A program made the translations under genes and the position numbers. From assembly GCA_903868295.1 (NCBI GenBank), contig CAIPUQ010000178.1, forward strand, positions 1-5,699: 5,699 bases of DNA, in the 5' to 3' direction. The notes under the pieces were generated by a model that was not told the DNA's origin, did not search any database, and worked only from the letters and a program-made list of their open reading frames with translations. Below, in pieces: positions 1 to 5,554 of the stretch; position 1 is the stretch's first letter, and the number at the start of each line of letters is the position of its first letter. Source of the stretch: an uncultured Roseiflexaceae bacterium (lineage in GTDB: Bacteria > Chloroflexota > Chloroflexia > Chloroflexales > Roseiflexaceae).

Positions 1-360
1 CAACGCTTCTCCGAAGCAGCCATGGAGCACGAACTCTCTGAGCATGTCTATGCCGCCGCAGAACTCCGCCGTCAAACGTTGCCACGCAATCAACTTCGAA
101 CGATGGACATTCTTTCGCCAGCGGTGTATTCGATGGCTACAGCACCAGCGCTCCAGCAAGAATCTGTGATGTTTTCTGAAATGAATGACACAGATCTCGC
201 CGCTGATGCTATCCTGCGCAAGCAAGCGTCTGCAACACTCGGCGATGTGTGGCACCGGATTACTATTTCTCCGACCATGGAGCTCCATGTTCGAGAAGAC
301 GGCATGAACGAACTCGGCGAAATAAAGCGTATTCTTGCGTCCTTACGACGCAGCAAATAG
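1..360 (+). CDS. 3' end of an unidentified protein, possibly a MerR-type regulator
   Basis: The frame is open from the first base (Gln codon) to a TAG at 358-360, giving 119 residues with no stop on the left. The gene therefore probably begins outside the window. An ATG at 22 exists, but no good ribosome-binding site precedes it, so I treat the CDS as 5'-partial. The visible part is soluble, charged and largely helical in appearance, with no signal peptide, membrane segment or cysteine motif. Near the C-terminus the stretch WHRITISPTMELHVRED is reminiscent of the 'PGVELHVR' tail that follows the dimerisation helix in some MerR-family regulators. This is a recollected resemblance only, and the DNA-binding half would lie upstream. 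It converges on cysNC across a strong hairpin that likely ends both transcripts. That this is a real coding frame is fairly likely; the family is a weak guess. Confidence 0.6.
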   Translation, partial: QRFSEAAMEHELSEHVYAAAELRRQTLPRNQLRTMDILSPAVYSMATAPALQQESVMFSEMNDTDLAADAILRKQASATLGDVWHRITISPTMELHVREDGMNELGEIKRILASLRRSK

Positions 361-370
361 CACGGCCTGA

Positions 371-417
371 TCCAACAAACACCCCCCAGAGCAACGCTCT
401 GGGGGGTGTTTGTTGGA
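371..417. terminator. Perfect 22-bp hairpin, likely bidirectional terminator
   Basis: The arms at 371-392 and 396-417 are perfectly complementary over 22 bp around an AAC loop (393-395). The inner part is GC-rich (ACCCCCCAGAGC pairing with GCTCTGGGGGGT) and the outer part reads TGTTTGTT on either strand's 3' side. Either direction therefore gives a GC stem followed by a U-rich run. It sits between the TAG of the left gene (360) and the TAA of cysNC (454), which converge, so a shared terminator is the natural reading. The U-run is interrupted by G, so efficiency is uncertain. Confidence 0.8.
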
Positions 418-453
418 CTACTTCATGCACCGGGGACTTCTTGCATGGTGGGA

Positions 454-2322
454 TTATGGATTGAGATAGCCTTGGTCGCGTAGCCACGAAACGATGTTCA
501 GTGCCGAATCTTCAGGTGACTGTTGCATCGTCGATACGTGCATTTCTGGCTGTTCGGGTGCCTCATATGGCGCATCGAGTCCGGTCATGCCGCGAATTTC
601 ACCTGCCCGCGCACGTTTGTAGAGGCCTTTTGGGTCACGTCGTTCACACTCTTCGAGTGGAGTGTCGATGTAGACTTCGATGAACTCGCCTTGTTTGATG
701 GTACGCCGCGCACGTTCACGTTCGCTTTGAAATGGCGAGATAAGTGACACGATGATAATGAGCCCTGCATCAGTCATCAATCGAGACACCTCGGCCACAC
801 GGCGAATGTTTTCGATGCGATCTTCTGCTTTGAATCCGAGGTCACTGCTCAGCCCGTGGCGCACATTGTCGCCGTCAAGGATGTATGTGTGTTTGCCCTC
901 TGCCCACAATGCCCGCTCGACGAGATTGGCGATTGTCGATTTGCCCGATCCCGATAGGCCAGTCAACCACAACACGCATGGTTTTTGCCCTTTGATGCTG
1001 GCACGGGCTGCGGTGTCGACATCCATTTTGTGCCATGTGATGTTTTGCGTGGTCGATGCATCGCGAATAATCATCCCAGCGGCGATTGTTTCGTTGCTGA
1101 GCCGATCAATGAAAATGAATCCACCCATATCGCGGTTCGCGAGATAGGTGTCGTGCCCGATTTTGGACTCGAACTGGATTACACAAACACCGATTTCGTT
1201 CATCGCAAGGCTATCGGTCTGGAGCGATTCCATTGTATTGACATCGATTTTGCTGGCAATCTTGGTGATTACCGCAGGGATGAGCGCGGTACCGAGTTTA
1301 CACAGCATCTGTTTCCCGGCTTGGACTGGCTGTTCATGCATCCATATGACGTGTGCCTCGACGCGATCGCTAATCGAAGCCGGCGATACCACACTACTCA
1401 GTACATTGCCGCGACTCACGTCGACTTCGCGGTCGAGGACCAGAGTGATTGCTTCGCCACGACCTGCCTGGGTGCGTTCGTTTTTGTATTCGACGATGTT
1501 TTGCACGACTGCACGCGTCCCCGCCGGGAGCACGACAATCTCGTCACCGACATGCACGGTGCCACCTGCGATGGTCCCACTGAATCCACGGAAGTCTTGA
1601 TGTGGTCGATTGACCCATTGCACTGGCATACGGAATGGTTCATTTTCGTGCACGGTATCGGCGTTAACTTCTTCGAGGTACGACATGAACGTGAGCCCTT
1701 GGTACCAAGGCATGTTCGTGCTGTGTTTGAACACGTTGTCACCGAGCAATGCAGACATCGGGATGGCAGTAATACTGGTGAAGTTGAGTTGCTTTGCGAA
1801 CTCACGATATTGTTTTTCGATCGTACGAAAAACGTCCTCGCTGTACTCCATCAAGTCCATTTTGTTGACTGCCAACACCACATGGCGGATACCGAGCAAC
1901 GATGCAATGCAACTATGGCGGTGCGTCTGGACCAATAGGCCTTTGCGTGCGTCGACCAAAAGCACAGCGAGGTCTGCAGATGATGCGCCCGTCGCCATAT
2001 TGCGTGTGTACTGCTCGTGGCCGGGAGTGTCGGCGACGATGAAGCGGCGCTTCGCCGTCGAAAAAAACCGATAGGCTACATCAATGGTGATGCCCTGTTC
2101 GCGCTCGGCCTGTAAGCCGTCAACGAGGAGTGACAAATCGAGTGCGTCGACATCTCCGAGTTTGCGCTGACTTTCTATATGAATACCACGTAATTGATCT
2201 TCAAAAATCAGTTGCGCATCATATAACAACCGCCCAATGAGCGTCGATTTGCCGTCATCGACACTCCCGCAGGTCAAGAAACGGAGCAAACTGCGCTGGC
2301 TATCTAGGGTGATTTGTTGCAT
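454..2322 (-). CDS. cysNC: Bifunctional sulfate adenylyltransferase subunit 1 / adenylylsulfate kinase (CysNC fusion)
   Basis: This 622-residue cytoplasmic enzyme joins two steps of sulfate activation. Residues 1-410 are CysN, the EF-Tu-like GTPase that partners CysD to make APS. Its motifs are the P-loop GSVDDGKST (19-27), EREQGITID (73-81), DTPGHEQ (98-104) and NKMD (153-156), followed by two beta-barrel domains (about 225-312 and 318-410). Residues 445-620 are APS kinase (CysC), which phosphorylates APS to PAPS. They contain the Walker A motif GLSGSGKST (455-463), DGDNVRHGL (483-491), DRIENIRRVAEV (501-512), ISP with the conserved serine (S529) and KGLYKRARAGEI (565-576). Both nucleotide-binding sites look intact, unlike fusions in which one half has decayed. 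The length matches known CysNC/NodQ-type fusions. The ATG shares its A with the last base of the cysD stop codon, and a GAAGGA site lies 8 nt upstream. No reductase gene (cysH, cysI) is in view, so whether PAPS feeds reduction or sulfation cannot be decided here. Confidence 0.97.
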   Translation of the reverse strand: MQQITLDSQRSLLRFLTCGSVDDGKSTLIGRLLYDAQLIFEDQLRGIHIESQRKLGDVDALDLSLLVDGLQAEREQGITIDVAYRFFSTAKRRFIVADTPGHEQYTRNMATGASSADLAVLLVDARKGLLVQTHRHSCIASLLGIRHVVLAVNKMDLMEYSEDVFRTIEKQYREFAKQLNFTSITAIPMSALLGDNVFKHSTNMPWYQGLTFMSYLEEVNADTVHENEPFRMPVQWVNRPHQDFRGFSGTIAGGTVHVGDEIVVLPAGTRAVVQNIVEYKNERTQAGRGEAITLVLDREVDVSRGNVLSSVVSPASISDRVEAHVIWMHEQPVQAGKQMLCKLGTALIPAVITKIASKIDVNTMESLQTDSLAMNEIGVCVIQFESKIGHDTYLANRDMGGFIFIDRLSNETIAAGMIIRDASTTQNITWHKMDVDTAARASIKGQKPCVLWLTGLSGSGKSTIANLVERALWAEGKHTYILDGDNVRHGLSSDLGFKAEDRIENIRRVAEVSRLMTDAGLIIIVSLISPFQSERERARRTIKQGEFIEVYIDTPLEECERRDPKGLYKRARAGEIRGMTGLDAPYEAPEQPEMHVSTMQQSPEDSALNIVSWLRDQGYLNP

Positions 2323-2336
2323 TAGAAGTATCCTTC
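2320..2336 (-). promoter_or_regulatory. TAATG stop/start overlap with internal ribosome-binding site (cysD to cysNC)
   Basis: On the minus strand the cysD stop TAA (2324-2322) and the cysNC start ATG (2322-2320) share one A. A GAAGGA motif (2336-2331), lying within the last codons of cysD, is spaced 8 nt from the ATG. This arrangement is typical of translational coupling by re-initiation and fits the need for CysD and CysN in a fixed ratio. Confidence 0.8.
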
Positions 2337-3215
2337 GATTTTCTTCTGCTCCATCGAGCCTGGTTTGTCATAGTCGATCATGCGACCCGCGCGTTCAGAT
2401 GTCCGTGCACTCAATGTCTCGTACACGACTTCGTCGATGGTTGCTGCCGTTGATTCAACAGCCGCTGTGAGCGGGTAACACCCAAGCGTTCGGAAGCGTA
2501 TCATGCGCATTTGTGGCTTCTCGCCCGGCAACAACGGCATTCGATCATCATCGACCATCAGGATTTGACCGTCACGAATCACGGTCGGTCGCTCTTTCGC
2601 AAAATAGAGCGGAACGACGGGGATGTTCTCGCGTTTGACGTACTGCCAAATGTCGAGCTCTGTCCAATTGCTGATCGGGAAGGCGCGGACGCTTTCGCCC
2701 GGCGCAATCCTGGTGTTGTAGAGATGCCATAATTCTGGGCGTTGACGCTTCGGGTCCCAGCGATGGTGTTGATTGCGGAACGACATAATGCGTTCTTTGG
2801 CGCGTGAACGCTCTTCGTCACGTCGTGCACCGCCGATTGCGCAATCGAATTTGTGCATGTCCAGCGCTTGGCGCAAAGCCACGGTCTTGAGTTCGTGGGT
2901 GTGCACACTCGAATCGTTGTTGAAAACGTTAATGCCTTTGGCAATTGCCTCTTCGTTGCGGTGGACCAGTGATTTGACCCCGAGTTCTGCCATGCGCTGA
3001 TTGCGAAAGGTAATCATCTCGCGGAATTTCCAGCTCGTATCCACATGCAAAATCGGGAACGGTGGCAATGACGGGTAGAAGGCCTTCAGCGCAAGATGCA
3101 ACAGTACTGATGAATCCTTGCCGACGGAATACATCATCACTGGACGCTCGAACGTCGCTGCAACTTCGCGGAAAATATGTATGCTTTCGGCTTCGAGATT
3201 CGATAAATGATCCAT
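2322..3215 (-). CDS. cysD: Sulfate adenylyltransferase subunit 2 (CysD)
   Basis: This is the catalytic ATP-sulfurylase subunit, which joins sulfate to AMP from ATP to give APS and pyrophosphate in complex with the GTPase CysN. It has 297 residues, close to the roughly 300 of the family. The PP-loop SVGKDS (30-35) of the adenine-nucleotide alpha-hydrolase/PAPS-reductase superfamily is intact. It is followed by HVDTSWKFREM (57-67), GGARRDEERSRAKER (128-142), FPISNWTELDIWQY (179-192) and the FRTLGCYPLT region (241-250). The tail MEQKKIEGYF (288-297) is the usual CysD ending. The ATG at 3215-3213 is preceded by GGAGGA (3226-3221) with a 5-nt spacer. It is the first gene of a two-gene operon with cysNC and diverges from the homocysteine methyltransferase gene. 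Nothing is missing or unusual in the protein. Confidence 0.97.
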   Translation of the reverse strand: MDHLSNLEAESIHIFREVAATFERPVMMYSVGKDSSVLLHLALKAFYPSLPPFPILHVDTSWKFREMITFRNQRMAELGVKSLVHRNEEAIAKGINVFNNDSSVHTHELKTVALRQALDMHKFDCAIGGARRDEERSRAKERIMSFRNQHHRWDPKRQRPELWHLYNTRIAPGESVRAFPISNWTELDIWQYVKRENIPVVPLYFAKERPTVIRDGQILMVDDDRMPLLPGEKPQMRMIRFRTLGCYPLTAAVESTAATIDEVVYETLSARTSERAGRMIDYDKPGSMEQKKIEGYF

Positions 3216-3220
3216 ACGTC

Positions 3221-3226
3221 TCCTCC
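3221..3226 (-). promoter_or_regulatory. Ribosome-binding site of cysD
   Basis: GGAGGA on the minus strand lies 5 nt before the cysD ATG and is a near-perfect match to the 16S rRNA tail. It fixes the cysD start at 3215. Confidence 0.85.
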
Positions 3227-3236
3227 AAAAACTTGT

Positions 3237-3252
3237 GTATAGTATAGCATAC
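3237..3252. repeat. AT-rich imperfect palindrome in the cysD/mmuM intergenic region (possible operator)
   Basis: The 16 bases have the form GTATnnTATAnnATAC, with 12 of 16 positions obeying two-fold symmetry. The site overlaps the candidate cysD -10 element and sits between two divergent sulfur-metabolism genes, which is where a repressor or activator dimer would bind. AT-rich promoters can look symmetrical by chance, so the operator role is inference only. Confidence 0.35.
3241..3249 (-). promoter_or_regulatory. Candidate extended -10 promoter element for cysDNC
   Basis: On the minus strand TGCTATACT (3249-3241) matches the extended -10 form TGnTATAAT at all but one base. I find no convincing -35 at 16-18 bp, which an extended -10 can tolerate. 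Transcription would begin around 3234, leaving a leader of about 20 nt that still contains the GGAGGA site. Such a short leader leaves no room for a riboswitch, so control would have to act on the promoter. The element lies inside the palindrome at 3237-3252. Confidence 0.5.
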
Positions 3253-3260
3253 GGTGGCTT

Positions 3261-3266
3261 TAGAAT
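3261..3266 (+). promoter_or_regulatory. Weak candidate -10 box for the methyltransferase gene
   Basis: TAGAAT matches the bacterial -10 consensus at five of six positions and lies 73 nt before the ATG at 3339. No good -35 is found at the right distance: the 17-bp position reads TATAGT, and TTGTGT (3233-3238) is 22 bp away. If used, its upstream part would overlap the cysD promoter, so the two divergent promoters would compete. Confidence 0.2.
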
Positions 3267-3328
3267 GCGCTGACATGCGTTCTATGGGTCGAGCGCGTTT
3301 ATCATGCAGATGTCACAATTGCCCACTT

Positions 3329-3332
3329 GGAG
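3329..3332 (+). promoter_or_regulatory. Ribosome-binding site deciding the methyltransferase start
   Basis: GGAG lies 6 nt before the ATG at 3339. An alternative in-frame TTG at 3327 would overlap this site and has no recognisable site of its own. The ATG is therefore the better start, making the protein four residues shorter than a longest-frame call. Confidence 0.75.
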
Positions 3333-3338
3333 CGCCAA

Positions 3339-4268
3339 ATGACACTACAGCAACTCTTGACTGACCATCGCGTCGTCATCCTCGATGGCGCATTAGCGAC
3401 CGAGCTCGAACGGCATGGTGCTGATTTGCAGCATGCATTATGGTCGGCCCGATACCTGCTGACAGAACCAGAACGCATCGAACGCGTGCATCGTGATTAC
3501 CTCTCTGCGGGCGCACACATCCTGATTACCGCAAGCTATCAAGCGACGGTTCCCGGGTATCTGAATCATGGCTATGCTCCTGAAGACGCGCATGCAGCAA
3601 TACGCAGATCCGTAGAACTCGCACAGACCGCCTGTCGTGCGTGGCATGACGCCAACCCAGAGGTTTCGTCACGCCGGTTAGTAGCAGGCTCTGTTGGACC
3701 ATACGGTGCGTACACCGCAGATGGCGGCGAATACCGCGGCAACTATGGACTTTCCAGCGAGCAGTTGAAAGCCTTTCATCTCCCACGTATCCAGACGCTC
3801 GCTGCTGCCGGTGTCGATTTCATTGCGTGCGAGACCATCCCCGACCTCCTCGAGGCCGAAGCGCTGGCACAGTGCATTGCAATGTTCCCCGGACTTTCGT
3901 GTTGGATAGCAATGAGTTGTCGCGACGGTGGGCATTGCAACGCGGGCCAATCAATCGAAGCCATCGCTCAGTGCTTACAAACCTACGATTGTGTACAGGC
4001 CGTCGGCGTGAATTGTACGGACCCACGATTTGTCACCGACATCGTGCGTCGATTTGCCCAGCACACCGATAAACCCATCGTTGCATATCCGAATTCGGGC
4101 GAGACGTACGATGCAGTCTCCAAGACCTGGTCAGGCACTGTGTCGTGCACCGACTATGTTGACGCAGCCCGTGCCTGGGTCGACGCCGGTGCCCGTATCG
4201 TCGGCGGGTGCTGCCGCACAACGCCCGAGCACATTGCAGGCTTGGCAGCATTCTATATCCCCAGTTAA
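3339..4268 (+). CDS. mmuM: Homocysteine S-methyltransferase (MmuM family)
   Basis: This cytoplasmic zinc enzyme moves a methyl group from S-methylmethionine (or, less efficiently in known members, S-adenosylmethionine) to homocysteine, giving methionine. It has 309 residues, about the size of E. coli MmuM, and forms a single betaine-homocysteine-methyltransferase-like barrel with no cobalamin or folate domain. Diagnostic stretches are the N-terminal ILDGALATELE (14-24), ITASYQAT (63-70), AGSVGPYGAY (116-125), GVNCTDP (223-229), YPNSGETYDAVSKTW (250-264) and GGCCRTTPEHI (289-299). C226, C291 and C292 are the expected zinc ligands and all are present. No S-methylmethionine permease gene (mmuP) lies beside it, so the methyl donor is not settled by context. 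It diverges from cysD across 123 bp and converges on the binding-protein gene. Another family member using a different donor is possible; the homocysteine methyltransferase call is firm. Confidence 0.95.
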   Translation: MTLQQLLTDHRVVILDGALATELERHGADLQHALWSARYLLTEPERIERVHRDYLSAGAHILITASYQATVPGYLNHGYAPEDAHAAIRRSVELAQTACRAWHDANPEVSSRRLVAGSVGPYGAYTADGGEYRGNYGLSSEQLKAFHLPRIQTLAAAGVDFIACETIPDLLEAEALAQCIAMFPGLSCWIAMSCRDGGHCNAGQSIEAIAQCLQTYDCVQAVGVNCTDPRFVTDIVRRFAQHTDKPIVAYPNSGETYDAVSKTWSGTVSCTDYVDAARAWVDAGARIVGGCCRTTPEHIAGLAAFYIPS

Positions 4269-4328
4269 AGTACGTCTGGGCTAGGCACCGCATCATACAG
4301 CACGCGTCCTTTGGTTGACTCAATACAC

Positions 4329-4359
4329 AAAAAAACGCCCCCGCCAAAAGCGGGGGCGT
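4329..4359 (-). terminator. Intrinsic terminator of the amino-acid-binding protein operon
   Basis: A perfect 10-bp GC-rich stem (4335-4344 with 4350-4359, ACGCCCCCGC with GCGGGGGCGT) closes a 5-base loop. Read on the minus strand it is followed by a run of seven T (4335-4329), the first of which is also the last paired base, in classic Rho-independent form. It begins 12 nt past the stop of the binding-protein gene. On the plus strand it is followed by GTTGCTCG, with no T-run, so it would stop transcription from the methyltransferase gene less well. No separate terminator for that gene is apparent. Confidence 0.9.
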
Positions 4360-4371
4360 GTTGCTCGTCGC

Positions 4372-5541
4372 TTAGCGGAAGGGAGGCGACGCGAGCACCC
4401 CACCACCGCCGAGGTTCCATGCTTTGTTGGGACCGCGGTCGATGTTGAATGTCGTGTCAGGACCGAGGTTGTCGTTATATATATCGCCGTAGTTGCCCAC
4501 TTGCGCAATAATCTGGTACGCAAAATCTGGTGACAGGCCGAACTGACTTCCAATTTTGCCCTCTACACCGAGCAAGCGGAGCACACGTGGGTCGGTGCTC
4601 GTTGCCAGTGCTTCGTCGACATTGCTCCGGTCGATCCGCAATTCTTCGGCATACATGGTCGCGTAGACGCTCCAGCTGACAATGTCATACCACTGATCAT
4701 CACCTTCGGCTACCACGGGACCGAGCGGCTCGCGTGAGATGCGGTCGCCCAACACCACATGCTGATCGGGATTCTTGAGGTTGACGCGCTGTACCGACAA
4801 TTGACTACTATCGCTGGTGACGGCATCACACTCACCGTCTGCGTAGGTGCTGTAGAGTTTTTCGCCATCGATTTCGATCAAATCGAACGAGATATCACGC
4901 GCTGCGAAATCGTCGCGCAAGTTCAACACACTTGTGGTCCCGCTGGAAGCACAGATCCGTTTGCCGGCGAGGTCTGCGAGTGTACTGATGCCGCTGTCGG
5001 CACGCACCAAAAAGGTTTGGCCGTCGTGGAACGTGGTAGGCGCAAACATCAGTTGTGCCCCATCGCGTGAGGCGGTCCAGGTAGTATTGCGGATCAACAC
5101 ATCGATTAATTTGGTGCGGACCGCGTTCATGCGCTCGTTGGGCCCATCGGCGGTGGTAACGGGGATGTACTCGACTTTGGTCGGGTCGCCCAATACCGCT
5201 GCTGCGATGACTTTGCAGAAGTCGACATCGAACCCACTCCAGCGCTTGCGTACCGCGTCATACAGACCGAAGCCAGGCAGGTCGGCGTTCACCCCGCAGC
5301 GGAGGACGCCACGGGCCTGCACTGCAATGAGCGTTGATTCACCCAGCGATGTGGTGCTGGTTGGTTCGGGTTCGAGCGCCGGCTCGGCGGTCGGCTCGGC
5401 GACTGGCTGTGCTTCAGGCGTGGCTGTCACGATAATTGTTTGAGCGGTGGGTATGGCAGTGTCGGCGAGTTGCGACAGAGTGCCACACGACATAACGAAA
5501 ATGCTCGTGAGCAACACAAAGAGAATCGAAGAGCGACGCAT
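4372..5541 (-). CDS. Amino-acid ABC transporter substrate-binding lipoprotein (AapJ/BztA-like)
   Basis: This is the extracytoplasmic solute-binding component of a polar amino-acid ABC importer, bacterial family 3. From the ATG at 5541 it has 389 residues. An Arg-containing start (MRRSS), a hydrophobic core (6-17) and a lipobox ending VMSC (C19) mark a lipoprotein signal. A Thr/Pro/Ala/Glu-rich linker follows (about 29-66). The binding domain starts near 70. Its AapJ-type marks are GVLRCGVNADLPGFG (78-92), WSGFDVDFCKVIAAAVLGDP (101-120), DVLIRNTTWTASRDG (147-161), CASSGTTSVLNL (197-208), EPLGPVV (271-277), LLGVEGKIG (323-331), VGNYGDIYNDNLG (348-360) and the ending ASPPFR. An alternative ATG at 5571 has no ribosome site and would overlap the preceding gene. 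The closest known relatives bind a broad range of L-amino acids. Permease and ATPase genes are absent here, and a terminator follows directly. Substrate is inferred from family only. Confidence 0.92.
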   Translation of the reverse strand: MRRSSILFVLLTSIFVMSCGTLSQLADTAIPTAQTIIVTATPEAQPVAEPTAEPALEPEPTSTTSLGESTLIAVQARGVLRCGVNADLPGFGLYDAVRKRWSGFDVDFCKVIAAAVLGDPTKVEYIPVTTADGPNERMNAVRTKLIDVLIRNTTWTASRDGAQLMFAPTTFHDGQTFLVRADSGISTLADLAGKRICASSGTTSVLNLRDDFAARDISFDLIEIDGEKLYSTYADGECDAVTSDSSQLSVQRVNLKNPDQHVVLGDRISREPLGPVVAEGDDQWYDIVSWSVYATMYAEELRIDRSNVDEALATSTDPRVLRLLGVEGKIGSQFGLSPDFAYQIIAQVGNYGDIYNDNLGPDTTFNIDRGPNKAWNLGGGGVLASPPFR

Positions 5542-5548
5542 GCGTGTT

Positions 5549-5554
5549 TCCTTT
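5549..5554 (-). promoter_or_regulatory. Ribosome-binding site deciding the binding-protein start
   Basis: AAAGGA on the minus strand lies 7 nt before the ATG at 5541 and overlaps the stop codon (5555-5553) of the gene upstream. This supports 5541 over 5571 as the start and suggests translation is coupled to, or at least co-transcribed with, the preceding gene. Confidence 0.75.

Noticed and set aside
249..487. Short open frames spanning the first hairpin on both strands (249-464 plus, 263-487 minus)
   Set aside because: They run straight through the palindromic terminator and out of frame with the adjacent genes, so they are chance frames.
985..1938. A 317-codon plus-strand open frame
   Set aside because: It lies wholly antisense to the well-supported cysNC gene. 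Its translation is rich in Cys, His and Phe with no domain pattern, and it has no ribosome site or promoter context.
1610..2074. Plus-strand open frames of 130-154 codons opposite cysNC (also 752-1147 and 1148-1600)
   Set aside because: They are antisense shadows of the GTPase and kinase coding sequence, with low-complexity Ser/Thr/Arg-rich translations and no family features.
3216..3338. Possible SAM or other sulfur-responsive riboswitch in the cysD or mmuM leader
   Set aside because: The cysD leader is too short, and the mmuM side shows no multi-helix structure or terminator/antiterminator pair.
4269..4328. Search for a dedicated plus-strand terminator after the methyltransferase gene
   Set aside because: No stable stem with a following T-run is present before the minus-strand terminator; the same hairpin may partly serve both directions.
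5335..5415. Repetitive GGCTCGGCG-like DNA, considered as a tandem repeat
   Set aside because: It encodes the Pro/Ala/Glu/Thr linker of the lipoprotein; the repetition follows from the amino-acid composition and is not a separate element.
4934..5443. A 169-codon plus-strand open frame opposite the binding-protein gene
   Set aside because: It is antisense to a clear binding-protein gene, and its Ser/Gly/Ala-rich part is the mirror of the Pro/Thr/Ala/Glu linker.
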